NCBI GenBank assembly: GCA_018266295.1
Contig: JAFEAQ010000010.1
Span: 62,001 to 126,000, forward strand
Origin: Bdellovibrionales bacterium
Lineage (GTDB): Bacteria; Bdellovibrionota; Bdellovibrionia; Bdellovibrionales; Bdellovibrionaceae
DNA length: 64,000 bases
Direction: 5' to 3'
A model generated the notes under the pieces. That model was not told the DNA's origin and did not search any database. It worked only from the letters and a program-made list of their open reading frames with translations. Position numbers and translations under genes: made by a program. Below are positions 34,001 through 42,689 of the stretch, piece after piece. Numbering within the stretch: position 1 is the first letter of the stretch; every line of letters begins with the position of its first letter.

Positions 34001-34281
34001 TTGAATTCAACAATGACAGTGCTCACACCCTCTTGAGAGATGGAGCTCAAAGTCTTGATACCGGAAACAGAAGCAAGCTCGTCCTCGATGGGTTTTGTAA
34101 CGAGAGTCTCAATCTCAGAAGGACCGGCACCAGAATATGGTGTTTGCACCATCACAATCGGGAAAGTCACATCCGGGAAAAGATCCACAGAGAGCTTCTT
34201 CAGAGAAATCAATCCGGCGATGATAATCAGAACGAAAAGGCAGGTAATAAAAACGGGGCGTTTAATCGAAAGTTCAACCAT
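31066..34281 (-). CDS. RND-family (AcrB-like) efflux transporter
   Basis: A 1071-residue RND transporter, full family length. It begins MVELSIKRPVFITCLFVL (TM1), has the first porter domain with VQTPYSGAGPSEIETLV, TM4 with the proton-relay Asp pair (AVGLLVDDAIVVREN), a second half with GEFMVALDLPPGTSLERMD, and the late LLGIATKNSIILVDYIN block. These are hallmarks of the HAE-type (AcrB/MexB) group that expels drugs or lipophilic compounds using the proton gradient. No membrane fusion protein or TolC gene lies beside it in this window, which is unusual. The C-terminal tail is acidic. A palindrome upstream (34425-34440) may be an operator. Confidence 0.94.
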   Translation of the reverse strand: MVELSIKRPVFITCLFVLIIIAGLISLKKLSVDLFPDVTFPIVMVQTPYSGAGPSEIETLVTKPIEDELASVSGIKTLSSISQEGVSTVIVEFNLAVDIKYAEQQVRDRVAKVKNKLPEDADEAIIRRVDPADQPIMMVAIESELPPAQLYDLADQVVKPRFEQVDQVGLVDILGGRKREIRVELDLKKISDHEISASSIRGSLGTTGKNTPAGKIDKGDKTSVVRTLGEFRTIDEIKQIPVNYQNVLHPVKIGEIAQVTDTLQDETSRTYVNGKSGILLQIYRQSGANTIAVADNIVKKIDQINKEISGQGTLKLVQDGAKPIRANVYDVNETIIIGIILTIVVVFFFLSSLRSTLITSLALPNSLLGAFILMAVAGFSINIMSLLALSLAVGLLVDDAIVVRENIFRHIEMGKTAKQASLDGTKEVLLAVIATTMTVIAVFGPIGFLSGVVGQFFKEFGLTICFAMMISLADAITMAPMMSAYFAGKGHENIADKKISSNKFLAVIDITLKKFDRFQTWLEDVYVKVLEVTMRRPKIILFSAVAIFVASIVLAKFIPKTFLPPQDNGEFMVALDLPPGTSLERMDTVAKEVDAILRQQKEVKQTVLSVGNAQGESNKASAFVEMVPSKERKVNTSDFKAKVRELLKPFAYANPVVKDQDKTGGSARPFTLNIVGSNQAQLEKEATFILEKLKNHPALLDVDTSFRPGKPEIQIDINPARAATVGVLNTQVGNELRALVEGVTPAVFREGGKEYDVRVRLQENQRDIKQYLEHVRIPAMNGRLTYLRLFADVKEAQGPTTINRQDRIRYIQITADIAPKGPGMGAAINDVKQLLEKDHPLPAGMSYKFVGQAENFQELLVNIVVAMGLGVLFIYMVLASLYESFVTPLTIMLVLPLAACGAFYALLITQSSLDLFSMIGCVMLLGIATKNSIILVDYINQSMQGGLSMHDAILKAGKNRLRPILMTSFALIAGMLPVAIGLNEASKQRTSMGVAIIGGLISSTLLTLVVIPAAYGYVERSRRWGNKFFGKLVTKDEDFAHHAPTADAPAVAQIKSAEEETTITPDLEPQV

Positions 34282-34598
34282 GAGAAAGGCACCTTTTTAC
34301 GGTCTATCCGTACTATTTAAAAACTGTGGAAATATAGACAAGCTTGCTCCAAAAAGCAAAAGAGCGCTTAAAATCGAGCTTATTTGCAAACGCAAAAACC
34401 CTGAAACCAGGTAATTTTTGTCAAGCAAACACTTGTTTGCGGCCTTTTCACCTAACTTCGCGATCTCTCTCGAGAAACTCAAAAGATGTCTCAGACTGAC
34501 ATTAGAGAGATTTAATCGCGTTTACATCCGGCTTTAATGCGCCTTCGGTATGCTGAGTTCAGTGAGAAACATTTGAACAAAACCAAATAGGAGGTTTT
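34282..34598. other. 317-base intergenic region between divergent genes
   Basis: Contains a palindrome at 34425-34440 (GCAAAC, 4 bases, GTTTGC), immediately followed on the minus strand by TTGACA. It is A/T-richer than the genes around. No open frame, tRNA or terminator was seen. It should hold the promoters of the RND gene and the Lys-rich protein. Confidence 0.6.
34425..34440 (-). promoter_or_regulatory. Candidate operator and -35 of the RND gene
   Basis: GCAAACACTTGTTTGC has 6-bp inverted arms, the general form of TetR-type operators. TTGACA, a perfect -35, follows it on the minus strand, but no good -10 stands at the right spacing. No repressor gene is adjacent. Confidence 0.4.
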
Positions 34599-35003
34599 AT
34601 GAAAAAGACACTCATGATCGCAACAACACTTAGTACACTCTTAGCTTTTGCCCCAATTGCTCGCGCAGTGGATGGCGAAGTGAAAGCGGACTCGCAAAAA
34701 GTCGAAGCGGATAAAGCAAAAATCCAGTCCGACAAAAAAGAAATCACACAGGACAAACAACAAGTCCAAGCTGATCACAAAGAAGTGAAAAAGCTTAAAA
34801 AAGTGATCAAGGAAGAAAAGAAAAACGGCACAAGCCCTGACAAAATTGCTCAAGACCAAGAAGAACTGAAAAAGAAAAAAGAAGAGCAAAAGAAAGACGT
34901 CGAAAAATTAAAAACAGCTAAGCAAGAGCTGAAAAAAGACCGTCAGGAAAAACACAAAGACGTGAAAGAACAAAAACAGGATGAGAAGAAACAGAGTACT
35001 TAG
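34599..35003 (+). CDS. Exported Lys/Glu-rich coiled-coil protein
   Basis: A 134-residue protein with a signal peptide (MKKTLMIATTLSTLLAFAPI, cleavage after ARA). The mature chain is almost entirely Lys, Glu, Asp and Gln with heptad-like spacing and few hydrophobics (KKLKKVIKEEKK, EELKKKKEEQKK), predicting one long, highly charged helix. AGGAGG precedes the ATG, the strongest ribosome binding site in the area, so high expression is plausible. No family recognised; composition is unlike any neighbour. A periplasmic chaperone-like or spacer role is a guess only. Confidence 0.8.
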   Translation: MKKTLMIATTLSTLLAFAPIARAVDGEVKADSQKVEADKAKIQSDKKEITQDKQQVQADHKEVKKLKKVIKEEKKNGTSPDKIAQDQEELKKKKEEQKKDVEKLKTAKQELKKDRQEKHKDVKEQKQDEKKQST

Positions 35004-35016
35004 TTAGTAATGGCTC

Positions 35017-35092
35017 CGCAGGTCTTCCTGCGTCCTGCCAGTCGGGGCTCCGCCCCGAGCCCCGCTTCCTGACGGCCGTCCGGGCCGTCAGG
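35017..35092. repeat. Cluster of three GC-rich REP-like hairpins
   Basis: Three hairpins in 76 bases: CGCAGG/CCTGCG (35017-35032, loop TCTT), TCGGGGC/GCCCCGA (35042-35058, loop TCC) and a 10-bp stem CCTGACGGCC/GGCCGTCAGG (35068-35092, loop GTCCG). They lie between the convergent Lys-rich gene and icmF. The tight loops and high GC resemble REP/BIME repeats. No T run follows, so they are not a classical terminator. Confidence 0.6.
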
Positions 35093-35113
35093 TCGACGTT
35101 TCATGAGAGTTCT

Positions 35114-38100
35114 CTATAAGTTTCTGCGGTACTGACCGCCCACTTCGTAGAGGGCTTCCGTCATTTGGTACAGACTGCAATGTCTTGCCGCCTTCATCAG
35201 CGCGGCGAAAATATTATCGCCTTTTAGAACTGCGGCTTTCAGATTCTGAAGCTCTTTCTCGCCTTGAGTGGCTTCTGACTTCTGGAATGCTTTCACGTTC
35301 GTGAGCTGTTGGTTCTTCTCTTCGTATGAGGCACGCGCGAGTTCAATCTTCGGCGGGATGTAGTCTGCTTGCATCGTCTTAGGATCGATGAACGTGTTTA
35401 CGCCGATGATTGGCAAGCTGCCATCATGCTTCAGGCGCTCGTAGTACAAGCTCTCTTCTTGAATTTTAGAACGCTGGTACTGAGTTTCCATCGCACCGAG
35501 CACGCCGCCACGCTCGTTGATACGCTTAAACTCGTTGAGGACCGCTTCTTCAACTAAGTCTGTGAGTTCTTCTAGGAAGAAGCTTCCTTGATTTGGGTTT
35601 TCATTCTTAGAAACACCGAATTCGCGGTTAATGATGAGCTGAATCGCCATCGCACGGCGAACAGATTCCTCTGTTGGCGTCGTGATCGCCTCATCATACG
35701 CGTTCGTGTGCAAGCTATTGCAGTTATCATAAAGCGCAATAAGTGCCTGCAAGGTCGTACGGATATCGTTGAAATCAATTTCCTGAGCGTGCAGAGAACG
35801 CCCTGAAGTCTGAATATGGTATTTGAGCTTCTGAGAACGATCGTTCGCCTTATAAAGATCACGCATCGCTACAGACCAGATACGGCGAGCGACACGGCCC
35901 AAGACCGCATATTCTGGATCCAAGCCGTTACTGAAGAAGAAAGACAAGTTCGGAGCGAAATCATCGACATTGAGGCCACGAGCCAAATAGTACTCAACAA
36001 AAGTGAAACCATTTGAAAGTGTGAACGCGAGCTGACTGATCGGATTCGCGCCGGCTTCCGCAATATGATAGCCCGAGATGCTGACAGAGTAGAAATTCTT
36101 TACGTTCTTCTTAACGAAAAACTCCTGAATATCACCCATCATCTTGAGTGCAAAATTGATCGAGAAGATACACGTGTTCTGGCCTTGGTCTTCTTTTAAG
36201 ATATCCGCCTGAACCGTTCCGCGCACTTGTTGCACCGTCCAGTCAGCCGTTTCTTGCCACTCTTTTTCAGTAAGTTTACGGCCGAGCTCTTTTTCTTTTT
36301 TCTCAACCTGCTGGTCGATGGCCGTATTGAAGTAGAACGCAAGGATCATCGGCGCAGGACCGTTGATCGTCATACTCACGCTGGTATTTGGCGAACAAAG
36401 ATCATAACCCGCATAGAGTTTTTTCATATCGTTCAAAGTACAGATACTCACACCCGACTCACCGACTTTACCGAAGATATCCGGACGCGGATCTGGATCC
36501 TGACCGTACAAAGTCACAGAGTCAAACGCCGTCGACAAACGAGGCGCACCTTCACCTTTTGTCAGGTAATGGAAGCGGCGGTTAGTACGCTCTGGAGTGC
36601 CCTCCCCGGCGAACATGCGCTTAGGGTCTTCATCGGCACGCTTTAACGGAAACACACCGGCCGTGAATGGGAATTCACCCGGAACGTTTTCAAGTTTTAA
36701 GAATTTAAATCTATCGCCCCAGTCTTTAAACTTTGGCAAGACCACGCGGCGGATCTTAGTGCCGCTCAAGCTTTCCACTGTGAGCTGCTGGCGGATTTCT
36801 TTGCCACGGACTTTGAAAATCAATTCATCGCCAGCATAGCGCTCTTGCAACTCATTCCAGTTTTTCAAAGAATCAAGCTCTTCAGCTGTGAACTCAAGCT
36901 CAAGATTCTTCTGAACCTTCTCTACGTTCGCAGGCTCGGCCTTCAAAAGATTCGCAACATTATGTAACGCACCTAAGGTCGAAGCCTTTTCAGACAATTT
37001 CTCCGTGCGTTCTTTGTATTTGTGAATCGTTGAAACGATTTCAGCCAAGTAGTTCTGACGTTCGGGTGGAATGATCGAGTGCTCTTCTGCAGAGAGAACA
37101 TTTTTCTTAAACTCTTCATCCATTGCCCAGTTGTTCGTTGGATTCTTCTCAGTCAGAAGGTCGGCCATTTTAAAGAACAACTTATTCACACCGCCATCGT
37201 TGAATTGCGAGGCTTGCGTGAGGAACACAGGCACTTTAACTTTTTCATCAAAGATCTTGCGTGAACGCTTGTATTGCTTCGTTACATCACGAAGAGCATC
37301 CATGGCGCCACGACGATCGGCTTTATTCACGGCAATCAGGTCCGCGAAGTCGATCATGTCGATCTTTTCAAGCTGTGACTGTGCGCCGAAGTCCGATGTC
37401 ATCACGTACATGGACATATCACTGACTTCGGTGATCGCCATATTGCCCTGACCGATACCCGAAGTTTCTGCGATGATCAGATCAAAGTTAAAGTTTTTCA
37501 AATATTTCAAAATCGAAGGAAGGCTTGAAGCAATCTCTCGGCCGGAACCGCGTGAAGCTACGGAACGCATGTAAGCATGCCCACGGCTGAGAGAATTCAT
37601 GCGAATACGGTCACCCAAGAGCGAGCCGCCGGTTTTGCGCTTGGAAGGATCCACACACACCACCGCGATGTTTTTATCCGGATACGCGTTTAAGAAACGC
37701 TGAACGATTTCATCGATCAAGCTCGATTTACCGGCACCACCCGTTCCTGTAATCCCAAGAACCGGAGGTACGCCTTTAGCGGCTTTAAACTTATCAAGGC
37801 CGCTGCCTTTCATAAGCGTGTGAACTTTAGCTTCATCAACGCCATTCTCAATCATCGAAAGCGCGCGACCTAAATCGAAAGACGGAATCGTGTCTTTGGC
37901 GAATGGATTTTCAACTTTGTGCTCGATGACTTTAGCTTTTGCTTCCGCCATGTCGAAGTCACAGCCACGCACGATCATTTCAATCATGCCTTCAAGACCC
38001 AAACGACGACCGTCATCCGGGTGGAAGATCTGAGCAATGCCGTAAGCTTCCAGTTCACGCTTTTCATCGTGAACGATCACTCCGCCGCCACCGCCGTAGA

Positions 38101-38374
38101 TTTTCACGTAGCTCGCACCATTCATGTCGAGGAGGTCCTTCATGTATTTGAAGTACTCCATGTGACCGCCCTGGTAAGAACTGATGCACACGCCTTGAGC
38201 GCCTTCTTGCAAAACGGCTTTGACCACATCGCTCACCGAGCGGTTATGCCCCAAGTGAATGACCTCAGCCCCCATCTCTTGCAAAATTCTTCGCATGATA
38301 TTGATGCTGGCGTCGTGGCCGTCAAACAAAGCAGCCGCAGTGACAATACGAACAGGATTCTTCGGCGTGTACAT
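35114..38374 (-). CDS. icmF: Fused isobutyryl-CoA mutase IcmF
   Basis: A 1086-residue protein combining three parts: a B12-binding domain (about 1-140, with [12 protein letters not shown] at 18-29 for base-off cobalamin), a MeaB/ArgK-like G-protein chaperone (P-loop [12 protein letters not shown] near 206-217, later ETSGIGQGN and NKADRR), and the mutase catalytic barrel (about 520-1086, with [26 protein letters not shown] and [13 protein letters not shown]). This is the IcmF layout, which interconverts isobutyryl- and n-butyryl-CoA (some also isovaleryl/pivalyl-CoA), with built-in repair GTPase. It ends a three-gene operon with enoyl-CoA hydratase and hydroxyacyl-CoA dehydrogenase, fitting branched acyl-CoA use in beta-oxidation. 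Confidence 0.95.
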   Translation of the reverse strand: MYTPKNPVRIVTAAALFDGHDASINIMRRILQEMGAEVIHLGHNRSVSDVVKAVLQEGAQGVCISSYQGGHMEYFKYMKDLLDMNGASYVKIYGGGGGVIVHDEKRELEAYGIAQIFHPDDGRRLGLEGMIEMIVRGCDFDMAEAKAKVIEHKVENPFAKDTIPSFDLGRALSMIENGVDEAKVHTLMKGSGLDKFKAAKGVPPVLGITGTGGAGKSSLIDEIVQRFLNAYPDKNIAVVCVDPSKRKTGGSLLGDRIRMNSLSRGHAYMRSVASRGSGREIASSLPSILKYLKNFNFDLIIAETSGIGQGNMAITEVSDMSMYVMTSDFGAQSQLEKIDMIDFADLIAVNKADRRGAMDALRDVTKQYKRSRKIFDEKVKVPVFLTQASQFNDGGVNKLFFKMADLLTEKNPTNNWAMDEEFKKNVLSAEEHSIIPPERQNYLAEIVSTIHKYKERTEKLSEKASTLGALHNVANLLKAEPANVEKVQKNLELEFTAEELDSLKNWNELQERYAGDELIFKVRGKEIRQQLTVESLSGTKIRRVVLPKFKDWGDRFKFLKLENVPGEFPFTAGVFPLKRADEDPKRMFAGEGTPERTNRRFHYLTKGEGAPRLSTAFDSVTLYGQDPDPRPDIFGKVGESGVSICTLNDMKKLYAGYDLCSPNTSVSMTINGPAPMILAFYFNTAIDQQVEKKEKELGRKLTEKEWQETADWTVQQVRGTVQADILKEDQGQNTCIFSINFALKMMGDIQEFFVKKNVKNFYSVSISGYHIAEAGANPISQLAFTLSNGFTFVEYYLARGLNVDDFAPNLSFFFSNGLDPEYAVLGRVARRIWSVAMRDLYKANDRSQKLKYHIQTSGRSLHAQEIDFNDIRTTLQALIALYDNCNSLHTNAYDEAITTPTEESVRRAMAIQLIINREFGVSKNENPNQGSFFLEELTDLVEEAVLNEFKRINERGGVLGAMETQYQRSKIQEESLYYERLKHDGSLPIIGVNTFIDPKTMQADYIPPKIELARASYEEKNQQLTNVKAFQKSEATQGEKELQNLKAAVLKGDNIFAALMKAARHCSLYQMTEALYEVGGQYRRNL

Positions 38375-38379
38375 AAAAA

Positions 38380-39183
38380 CTAAATTCCTTTAAAAGCAGG
38401 TTTGCGTTTCTCTACGAAAGCGCGGGTTCCTTCGCGCACATCTTCAGTAGCAAAGAGTTCACCGAAATGATCGGCCTCGACTTTTTGTGCTTCTTCAATA
38501 TCAAGCTCATAAGACTGATTGATGGATTTCTTAGCTGCAGCAACGGCAATCGGCCCGCGAGAAAGAATCGTGCCCACGGTCTTCATCACAGTATTCATGA
38601 GTTCTGCTTGCGGCACAACCTTGTTTACAAGGCCCAACTGCAATGCTTCCACCGCCGTAATCATGTCGCCCGTGTAAGTCAGCTCACGGGCTTTACGGAT
38701 ACCCACGGCACGCGCAAGGCGAACGGTCCCGCCGAATCCTGGGATTAAACCAAGACTCACTTCCGGCAAACCGAATTTTGCATTTTCAGAGGCAAAGATG
38801 AAATCGCAACCCAGTGCGAGTTCCAAACCGCCACCCAACGCAAATCCGTTGACTGCTGCAATCACGGGGATTTTCAAAAGGTTCAATTCGTGGAAAATGG
38901 ACTGACCACGAAGAGCAAACAATTTTGCCTGCTCCACATTGAGATCGGACATTTCTTTGATATCAGCGCCTGCTACGAAAGCTTTTTCGCCGGAGCCTGT
39001 GATGATCAAAGCGCGAGAGCTTTCGTAAGGCATCTCGCCGATCTGGCGAAGAGCATCGGCCATATCATTCAATACTTGTTGATTGAGAGCGTTCAGAGCC
39101 TCTGGGCGCTGAATTGTCAGAACCCAAACACCATTGTCTTTGAGTTCAAGATTAATCGCTTTGTAAGAAAACTGAGAAGACAT
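38380..39183 (-). CDS. Enoyl-CoA hydratase
   Basis: A 267-residue crotonase-family protein. Blocks: [25 protein letters not shown] (oxyanion hole), [21 protein letters not shown] and [17 protein letters not shown] with the two catalytic Glu positions conserved (E in LELALGCD region and E in LPEVSLG). It hydrates trans-2-enoyl-CoA to 3-hydroxyacyl-CoA in beta-oxidation. It lies between the hydroxyacyl-CoA dehydrogenase (ten bases upstream) and icmF (five bases downstream), so all three are co-transcribed. Confidence 0.93.
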   Translation of the reverse strand: MSSQFSYKAINLELKDNGVWVLTIQRPEALNALNQQVLNDMADALRQIGEMPYESSRALIITGSGEKAFVAGADIKEMSDLNVEQAKLFALRGQSIFHELNLLKIPVIAAVNGFALGGGLELALGCDFIFASENAKFGLPEVSLGLIPGFGGTVRLARAVGIRKARELTYTGDMITAVEALQLGLVNKVVPQAELMNTVMKTVGTILSRGPIAVAAAKKSINQSYELDIEEAQKVEADHFGELFATEDVREGTRAFVEKRKPAFKGI

Positions 39184-39193
39184 TTTTTAATCC

Positions 39194-40063
39194 TTATTTT
39201 TGTGAGTAATCGTAGAAGCCACGGCCCGTTTTACGGCCGAGCCATCCCGCTTCAACATATTTCACGAGAAGTGGGCACGGACGGTATTTAGAATCACCCA
39301 AACCGTCATGCAGAACATTCATAATCGCCAAGCAAGTATCAAGACCGATAAAGTCCGCCAACGTGAGCGGCCCCATCGGCTGATTTGTTCCGAGTTTCAT
39401 CGCGTTGTCGATGGCTTCCACATTCGCAATGCCTTCATGAAGAGTGTAAACCGCTTCGTTGATCATCGGCATGAGGATGCGGTTGACGATAAAGCCGGGC
39501 ATGTCTTTCACTGACTCAACGAAAACTTTATCCATTTTTTCAGAGAGAGCTTTCACAGTTTTGAAAGTCTCATCCGAAGTTTGCAAACCTTTGATACCTT
39601 CCACAAGCTTCATCAATGGAACCGGATTCATGAAGTGCATGCCCGCCACTTGCGTTGGGCGCTTTGTAACGGCGGCAATTTTTGTGATAGAGATTGAAGA
39701 CGTGTTAGACGCCAGGATTGCCGTTGGCTTTGCCACTTCATCAAGTTGTTTGAAGATCTTTAATTTAAGATCTACGTTTTCCGTCGCTGCTTCCACAATC
39801 ACGTCGCAGTCTTTGAGCGCTGACATGTCTTGAGAGGTTTTGATACGGCCGAGGAGTTCCGCTTTCTGAGCTTCTGTCATCGTCGCTTTTTTGATAAGGC
39901 GATCGCATGATCCAGAAATTGTCGCCATGCCTTTTTCAAGAGCCGCTGATGCCACGTCAACCATCACAACTTGATAACCGAATTGTGCTGCCACTTGCGC
40001 GATCCCATTTCCCATTTGACCAGCACCCACAACACCCATGGAACGAACGTCAGAAATATTCAT
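39194..40063 (-). CDS. 3-hydroxyacyl-CoA (hydroxybutyryl-CoA) dehydrogenase
   Basis: A 289-residue NAD-dependent dehydrogenase. The Rossmann motif [17 protein letters not shown] is at about 11-27, followed by ASNTSSISI with the catalytic Ser, [15 protein letters not shown] with the catalytic His-Glu pair, [16 protein letters not shown], and a C-terminal GLDTCLAIM and [11 protein letters not shown]. It oxidises short-chain 3-hydroxyacyl-CoA to 3-ketoacyl-CoA. First gene of the catabolic operon; GGAGAG precedes the ATG. Confidence 0.94.
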   Translation of the reverse strand: MNISDVRSMGVVGAGQMGNGIAQVAAQFGYQVVMVDVASAALEKGMATISGSCDRLIKKATMTEAQKAELLGRIKTSQDMSALKDCDVIVEAATENVDLKLKIFKQLDEVAKPTAILASNTSSISITKIAAVTKRPTQVAGMHFMNPVPLMKLVEGIKGLQTSDETFKTVKALSEKMDKVFVESVKDMPGFIVNRILMPMINEAVYTLHEGIANVEAIDNAMKLGTNQPMGPLTLADFIGLDTCLAIMNVLHDGLGDSKYRPCPLLVKYVEAGWLGRKTGRGFYDYSQK

Positions 40064-40182
40064 AAACTCTCCTTTTTATGCAAAGCGTAATAAGCCGTAA
40101 ATTGAACCCCACATTCCTACCGCGACCCAAGGGAGTGGTCAAACTTAGTCATACCACAAAGTGAGGGTGCTGCTTCAGCTTC

Positions 40183-40213
40183 GGGCCTCCGGCCCTGCGC
40201 TCTGCCCGCGGGC
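40183..40213. repeat. REP-like hairpins between operons
   Basis: GGGCC/GGCCC with loop TCC (40183-40195), then the self-complementary GCCCGCGGGC (40204-40213). The first has the same plan as 35042-35058 (GC stem, TCC loop). It lies in the 257-base gap between the divergent catabolic operon and the exported protein gene. Confidence 0.45.
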
Positions 40214-40320
40214 GCGGCTTTTGCCCTGATTTTGAGCAATCCCTCTCACTCTGGGAGCAGAAGACTTGCTACGGCATCGCTTTCGTGATGTGCTGTGGCT
40301 ACAACAGCATGAGGTGCCCC

Positions 40321-40845
40321 GTGAAAACTCTTTTGATGACCTTCGCTTTGTTTGCCGTTTCGAGCATTGCTTCTGCCACCAATTACACTTTCAAACAGTC
40401 CCAATTCAATCTCAAAGGCACGATTAAAAATGCCACCACGAACACCACGACTCCGATCTTTAACCTGAATGGAACTGCGATGTGGACGGAAGACGCCGAC
40501 GACACCTACGGCTCACCGAAAGCACAAATCACCATCCGCCGCACCACCTACGATTGCGACGATGTGAATTACTCTTACGACGATGACTACTCATGCGAGA
40601 TCCAAGGCGCCAAGTTCCAGCAAATCCTCGACGATTTAGTCACTCACGACGATGATTTCACGACCGCCCAAGGCATTATCAAACGCTACTTCGACGATGC
40701 CGCCTACTATGAGAGTGTTAAAATTCCTCTCGGTAAATTGGACCAAGTCGGCGAAACAACCGACAGCAAAGAACTCACCGATCCTGACAATCAGAACATG
40801 TCCGTGGATGTTGAAATGTCGACGACAGGCATGCACCCGCTCTAG
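40321..40845 (+). CDS. Exported hypothetical protein
   Basis: The GTG at 40321 has GAGG seven bases upstream and begins a signal peptide (VKTLLMTFALFAVSSIASA); an ATG at 40309 has no ribosome binding site. The mature protein has about 155 residues, rich in Asp, Thr and Asn, with TYDCDDVNYSYDDDYSCEI, where two Cys can form a disulfide and the Asp cluster may bind calcium. No family recognised. It is followed by another exported protein. Confidence 0.7.
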   Translation: MKTLLMTFALFAVSSIASATNYTFKQSQFNLKGTIKNATTNTTTPIFNLNGTAMWTEDADDTYGSPKAQITIRRTTYDCDDVNYSYDDDYSCEIQGAKFQQILDDLVTHDDDFTTAQGIIKRYFDDAAYYESVKIPLGKLDQVGETTDSKELTDPDNQNMSVDVEMSTTGMHPL

Positions 40846-40916
40846 AGCCCTCTCTTAGTCCGGCTACGACTTCCTGGTCTTGGAGGCCCTCCAAAGTCCT
40901 GCGACAATAATTAAGC

Positions 40917-42260
40917 ATGCGTCGTGGCTTTTTTCTTACTCTTACTTTCATTTCACAGATTGGTTTTGCGGCCGAGACTCCGGTCGTTTCATTTTACCGC
41001 AATCAGCAAAGCCTTTTCCCCTCCGGCCAAGCAAGCCGCGACGATCTTGAAGCCAAAATTCTCCGCCGCGATTTTGAACCTTGGCTGCGCGTGACCTGGA
41101 ATAAAAAATCCTACGAAGTTCCCGGCGAGACCGTGATTCGCGACGTGCAGGTGACGCAAAACCTTATCACCAAAGAAACTCTGAAGCTCATGAAGGAGCC
41201 TCAAGACGGCGCAAAAACCGCCGGTGTGGTGAGTGCAAAAACCTCACTTAAAGTCCTTCGCACGAATAGCTATTGGGCGGAAGTTCTCGACAGCAAACAG
41301 AAGATCCAAGGTTGGGCGCCGTTACATTTGCTCGAGTCCCCGGTTGAAGACGAAGGCGTTTTTATCACTCTCACCGACAGCTTTTTGAAGAAGACTCCGC
41401 AGAACTCTTCGGCGATCATTACAACTGTGCCGCGCATGCAACGCCTGACTTCGCTGGGTATTGAAAAAACTTTTTTAAAAGTCTCTTATCAAGGGCACGT
41501 GGGCTATCTGGACCTTGCAAATCTTGTGGGCCGTGCTGATTTTGCGATGTGGGCTTATAATAAAACCAAAGGTTGGCTTGGCATTTCACATCGTGAAAAC
41601 GGTTTTCTTTTCACCGTGGATAATCAAAAAATTCCTCTTGAGAAATTCATTGCGTTCAATCCTTACGTGAACCGCGGCGTTGCTTGTCAGAAACTGATGG
41701 ACGACGCGCCGTCGATTCGTTCACGGGTTGAGATTGGCGACAACAAAGCTCACCGCTGGGCGCTCAGCGCGCTGGAAGGCCACGGCACCGTTTGGTGGCG
41801 CATGGAAGAGCCCGAGAGCACGGCTAAGAATGAATCGATCAATCAAATCACCACCGAGCAGCTCATGAAACGCGAGGTTTCGGCATTTGCTCTGGTCGGA
41901 AAAACTTCGAAAGGCCTTGCATCCGCAAACGGCATTTTCCGCACCGAAGACGGCAAAACTTGGAAAGAGATTCCACTTTTTGAGGGCAAAAACTATCCCG
42001 TCGCGGTTCATCCGGACGGCATCTGGTACGTTGGCAACTACAGAAGCTTCGATGAAGGAAAAACCTTTGAGCCCTACATTAAGTGGGACAAACTTGCTGA
42101 ACGCATTCAAGTCGGCATCCACAAGGCTCCGCGCCACCTGCGCATCGCCCAGATCGAGCCCCTCCCCAACTCCCGCATCCGCATCCTCGTAGACACAGGT
42201 GTACAAAAAGTAAAGATGCAAGCCCATATCCTCAGCCAAGAATGGATGATGGTAAAGTAG
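40917..42260 (+). CDS. Exported protein with SH3-like repeats
   Basis: A 447-residue protein with a signal peptide (MRRGFFLTLTFISQIGFAAE). Two SH3b-like segments can be recognised, around residues 105-140 (LKVLRTNSYWAEVLD...GWAPLHLLE) and about 160-200 (LRSTVPRM-like stretch then FLKVSYQGHVGYLDLANL). The C-terminal part has a beta-propeller-like stretch (GIFRTEDGKTWKEIPLF, GIWYVGNYRSFDEGKTFEPY) as in BNR/photosystem-assembly-type repeats. This suggests a surface or periplasmic binding protein. No Shine-Dalgarno precedes the ATG. Confidence 0.75.
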   Translation: MRRGFFLTLTFISQIGFAAETPVVSFYRNQQSLFPSGQASRDDLEAKILRRDFEPWLRVTWNKKSYEVPGETVIRDVQVTQNLITKETLKLMKEPQDGAKTAGVVSAKTSLKVLRTNSYWAEVLDSKQKIQGWAPLHLLESPVEDEGVFITLTDSFLKKTPQNSSAIITTVPRMQRLTSLGIEKTFLKVSYQGHVGYLDLANLVGRADFAMWAYNKTKGWLGISHRENGFLFTVDNQKIPLEKFIAFNPYVNRGVACQKLMDDAPSIRSRVEIGDNKAHRWALSALEGHGTVWWRMEEPESTAKNESINQITTEQLMKREVSAFALVGKTSKGLASANGIFRTEDGKTWKEIPLFEGKNYPVAVHPDGIWYVGNYRSFDEGKTFEPYIKWDKLAERIQVGIHKAPRHLRIAQIEPLPNSRIRILVDTGVQKVKMQAHILSQEWMMVK

Positions 42261-42689
42261 CCCGCCCATAGCACTCACGTAATGGCCACCAAAAAGGCAC
42301 AGACACCTTTATATAAAAATCCCAGCGGCGCCCTCGAAAAAGTCCAATATAAAAACCGCAGCGCCTCCCCGCATACCTCACCTGGCCGACCACGATGGTC
42401 GGTCAGCCCCGTGAGCTGCGCTGCCCTTCGGGTCTCACGGACGGATGGCCCACGCAAAGTAAGCGACTGGGCGAGCACGCAAGTCTCATCGCACATCACG
42501 GAGAATCAAGATCCTTCACGTGATCTTAAAGAACGCATAAGCTGACATCATCTTTGATAAAACTAAAAAGAGATGAGAAAGAAAATAGAAAGAAGAGAGA
42601 GAAGTAGAAATCTTAAATCTTCTTATAAATCATTTACTTAGCACTAAATCCATTGACCTCATATCAACAAATAATTATATTGCCCGTGA
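42261..42689. other. 429-base region upstream of the HUH-transposase-like gene
   Basis: No convincing gene. It carries two hairpins: 42382-42406 (11-bp stem including one G-T pair, loop CGA) and 42409-42440 (CCGTGAG/CTCACGG with an inner CCC-TTC-GGG). The last 120 bases before the transposase-like gene are A-rich (AGAGATGAGAAAG type). A frame of 87 codons at 42282 crosses the hairpins but has no ribosome binding site and unlikely composition. A structured RNA or transposase target repeat is possible. Confidence 0.55.
42382..42440. repeat. Two adjacent hairpins upstream of the transposase-like gene
   Basis: First hairpin: CCGACCA/TGGTCGG with loop CGA, extended by CTGG/TCAG (one G-T pair). 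Second: CCGTGAG/CTCACGG with an inner small stem. Their place about 250 bases before a REP-associated-type gene makes them candidate recognition sites. Confidence 0.5.

Noticed and set aside
33508-34320. 270-codon frame antisense to the RND gene
   Set aside because: Fully inside a clear RND transporter gene on the other strand; composition rich in Arg, His and Cys, typical of a shadow frame.
34700-35000. CRISPR-like or tandem DNA repeat in the Lys-rich gene
   Set aside because: The repetition is only codon-level (AAA/GAA runs of Lys and Glu), without regular spacing or repeat units.
40064-40320. tRNA or cobalamin riboswitch before the catabolic operon
   Set aside because: No cloverleaf and no B12-box-like sequence; the GC-rich structure is explained by REP-like hairpins.
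42282-42545. 87-codon open frame upstream of the transposase-like gene
   Set aside because: It crosses two strong hairpins, has no ribosome binding site, and its Ser/Arg/Pro-rich composition is that of chance frames in GC-rich DNA.
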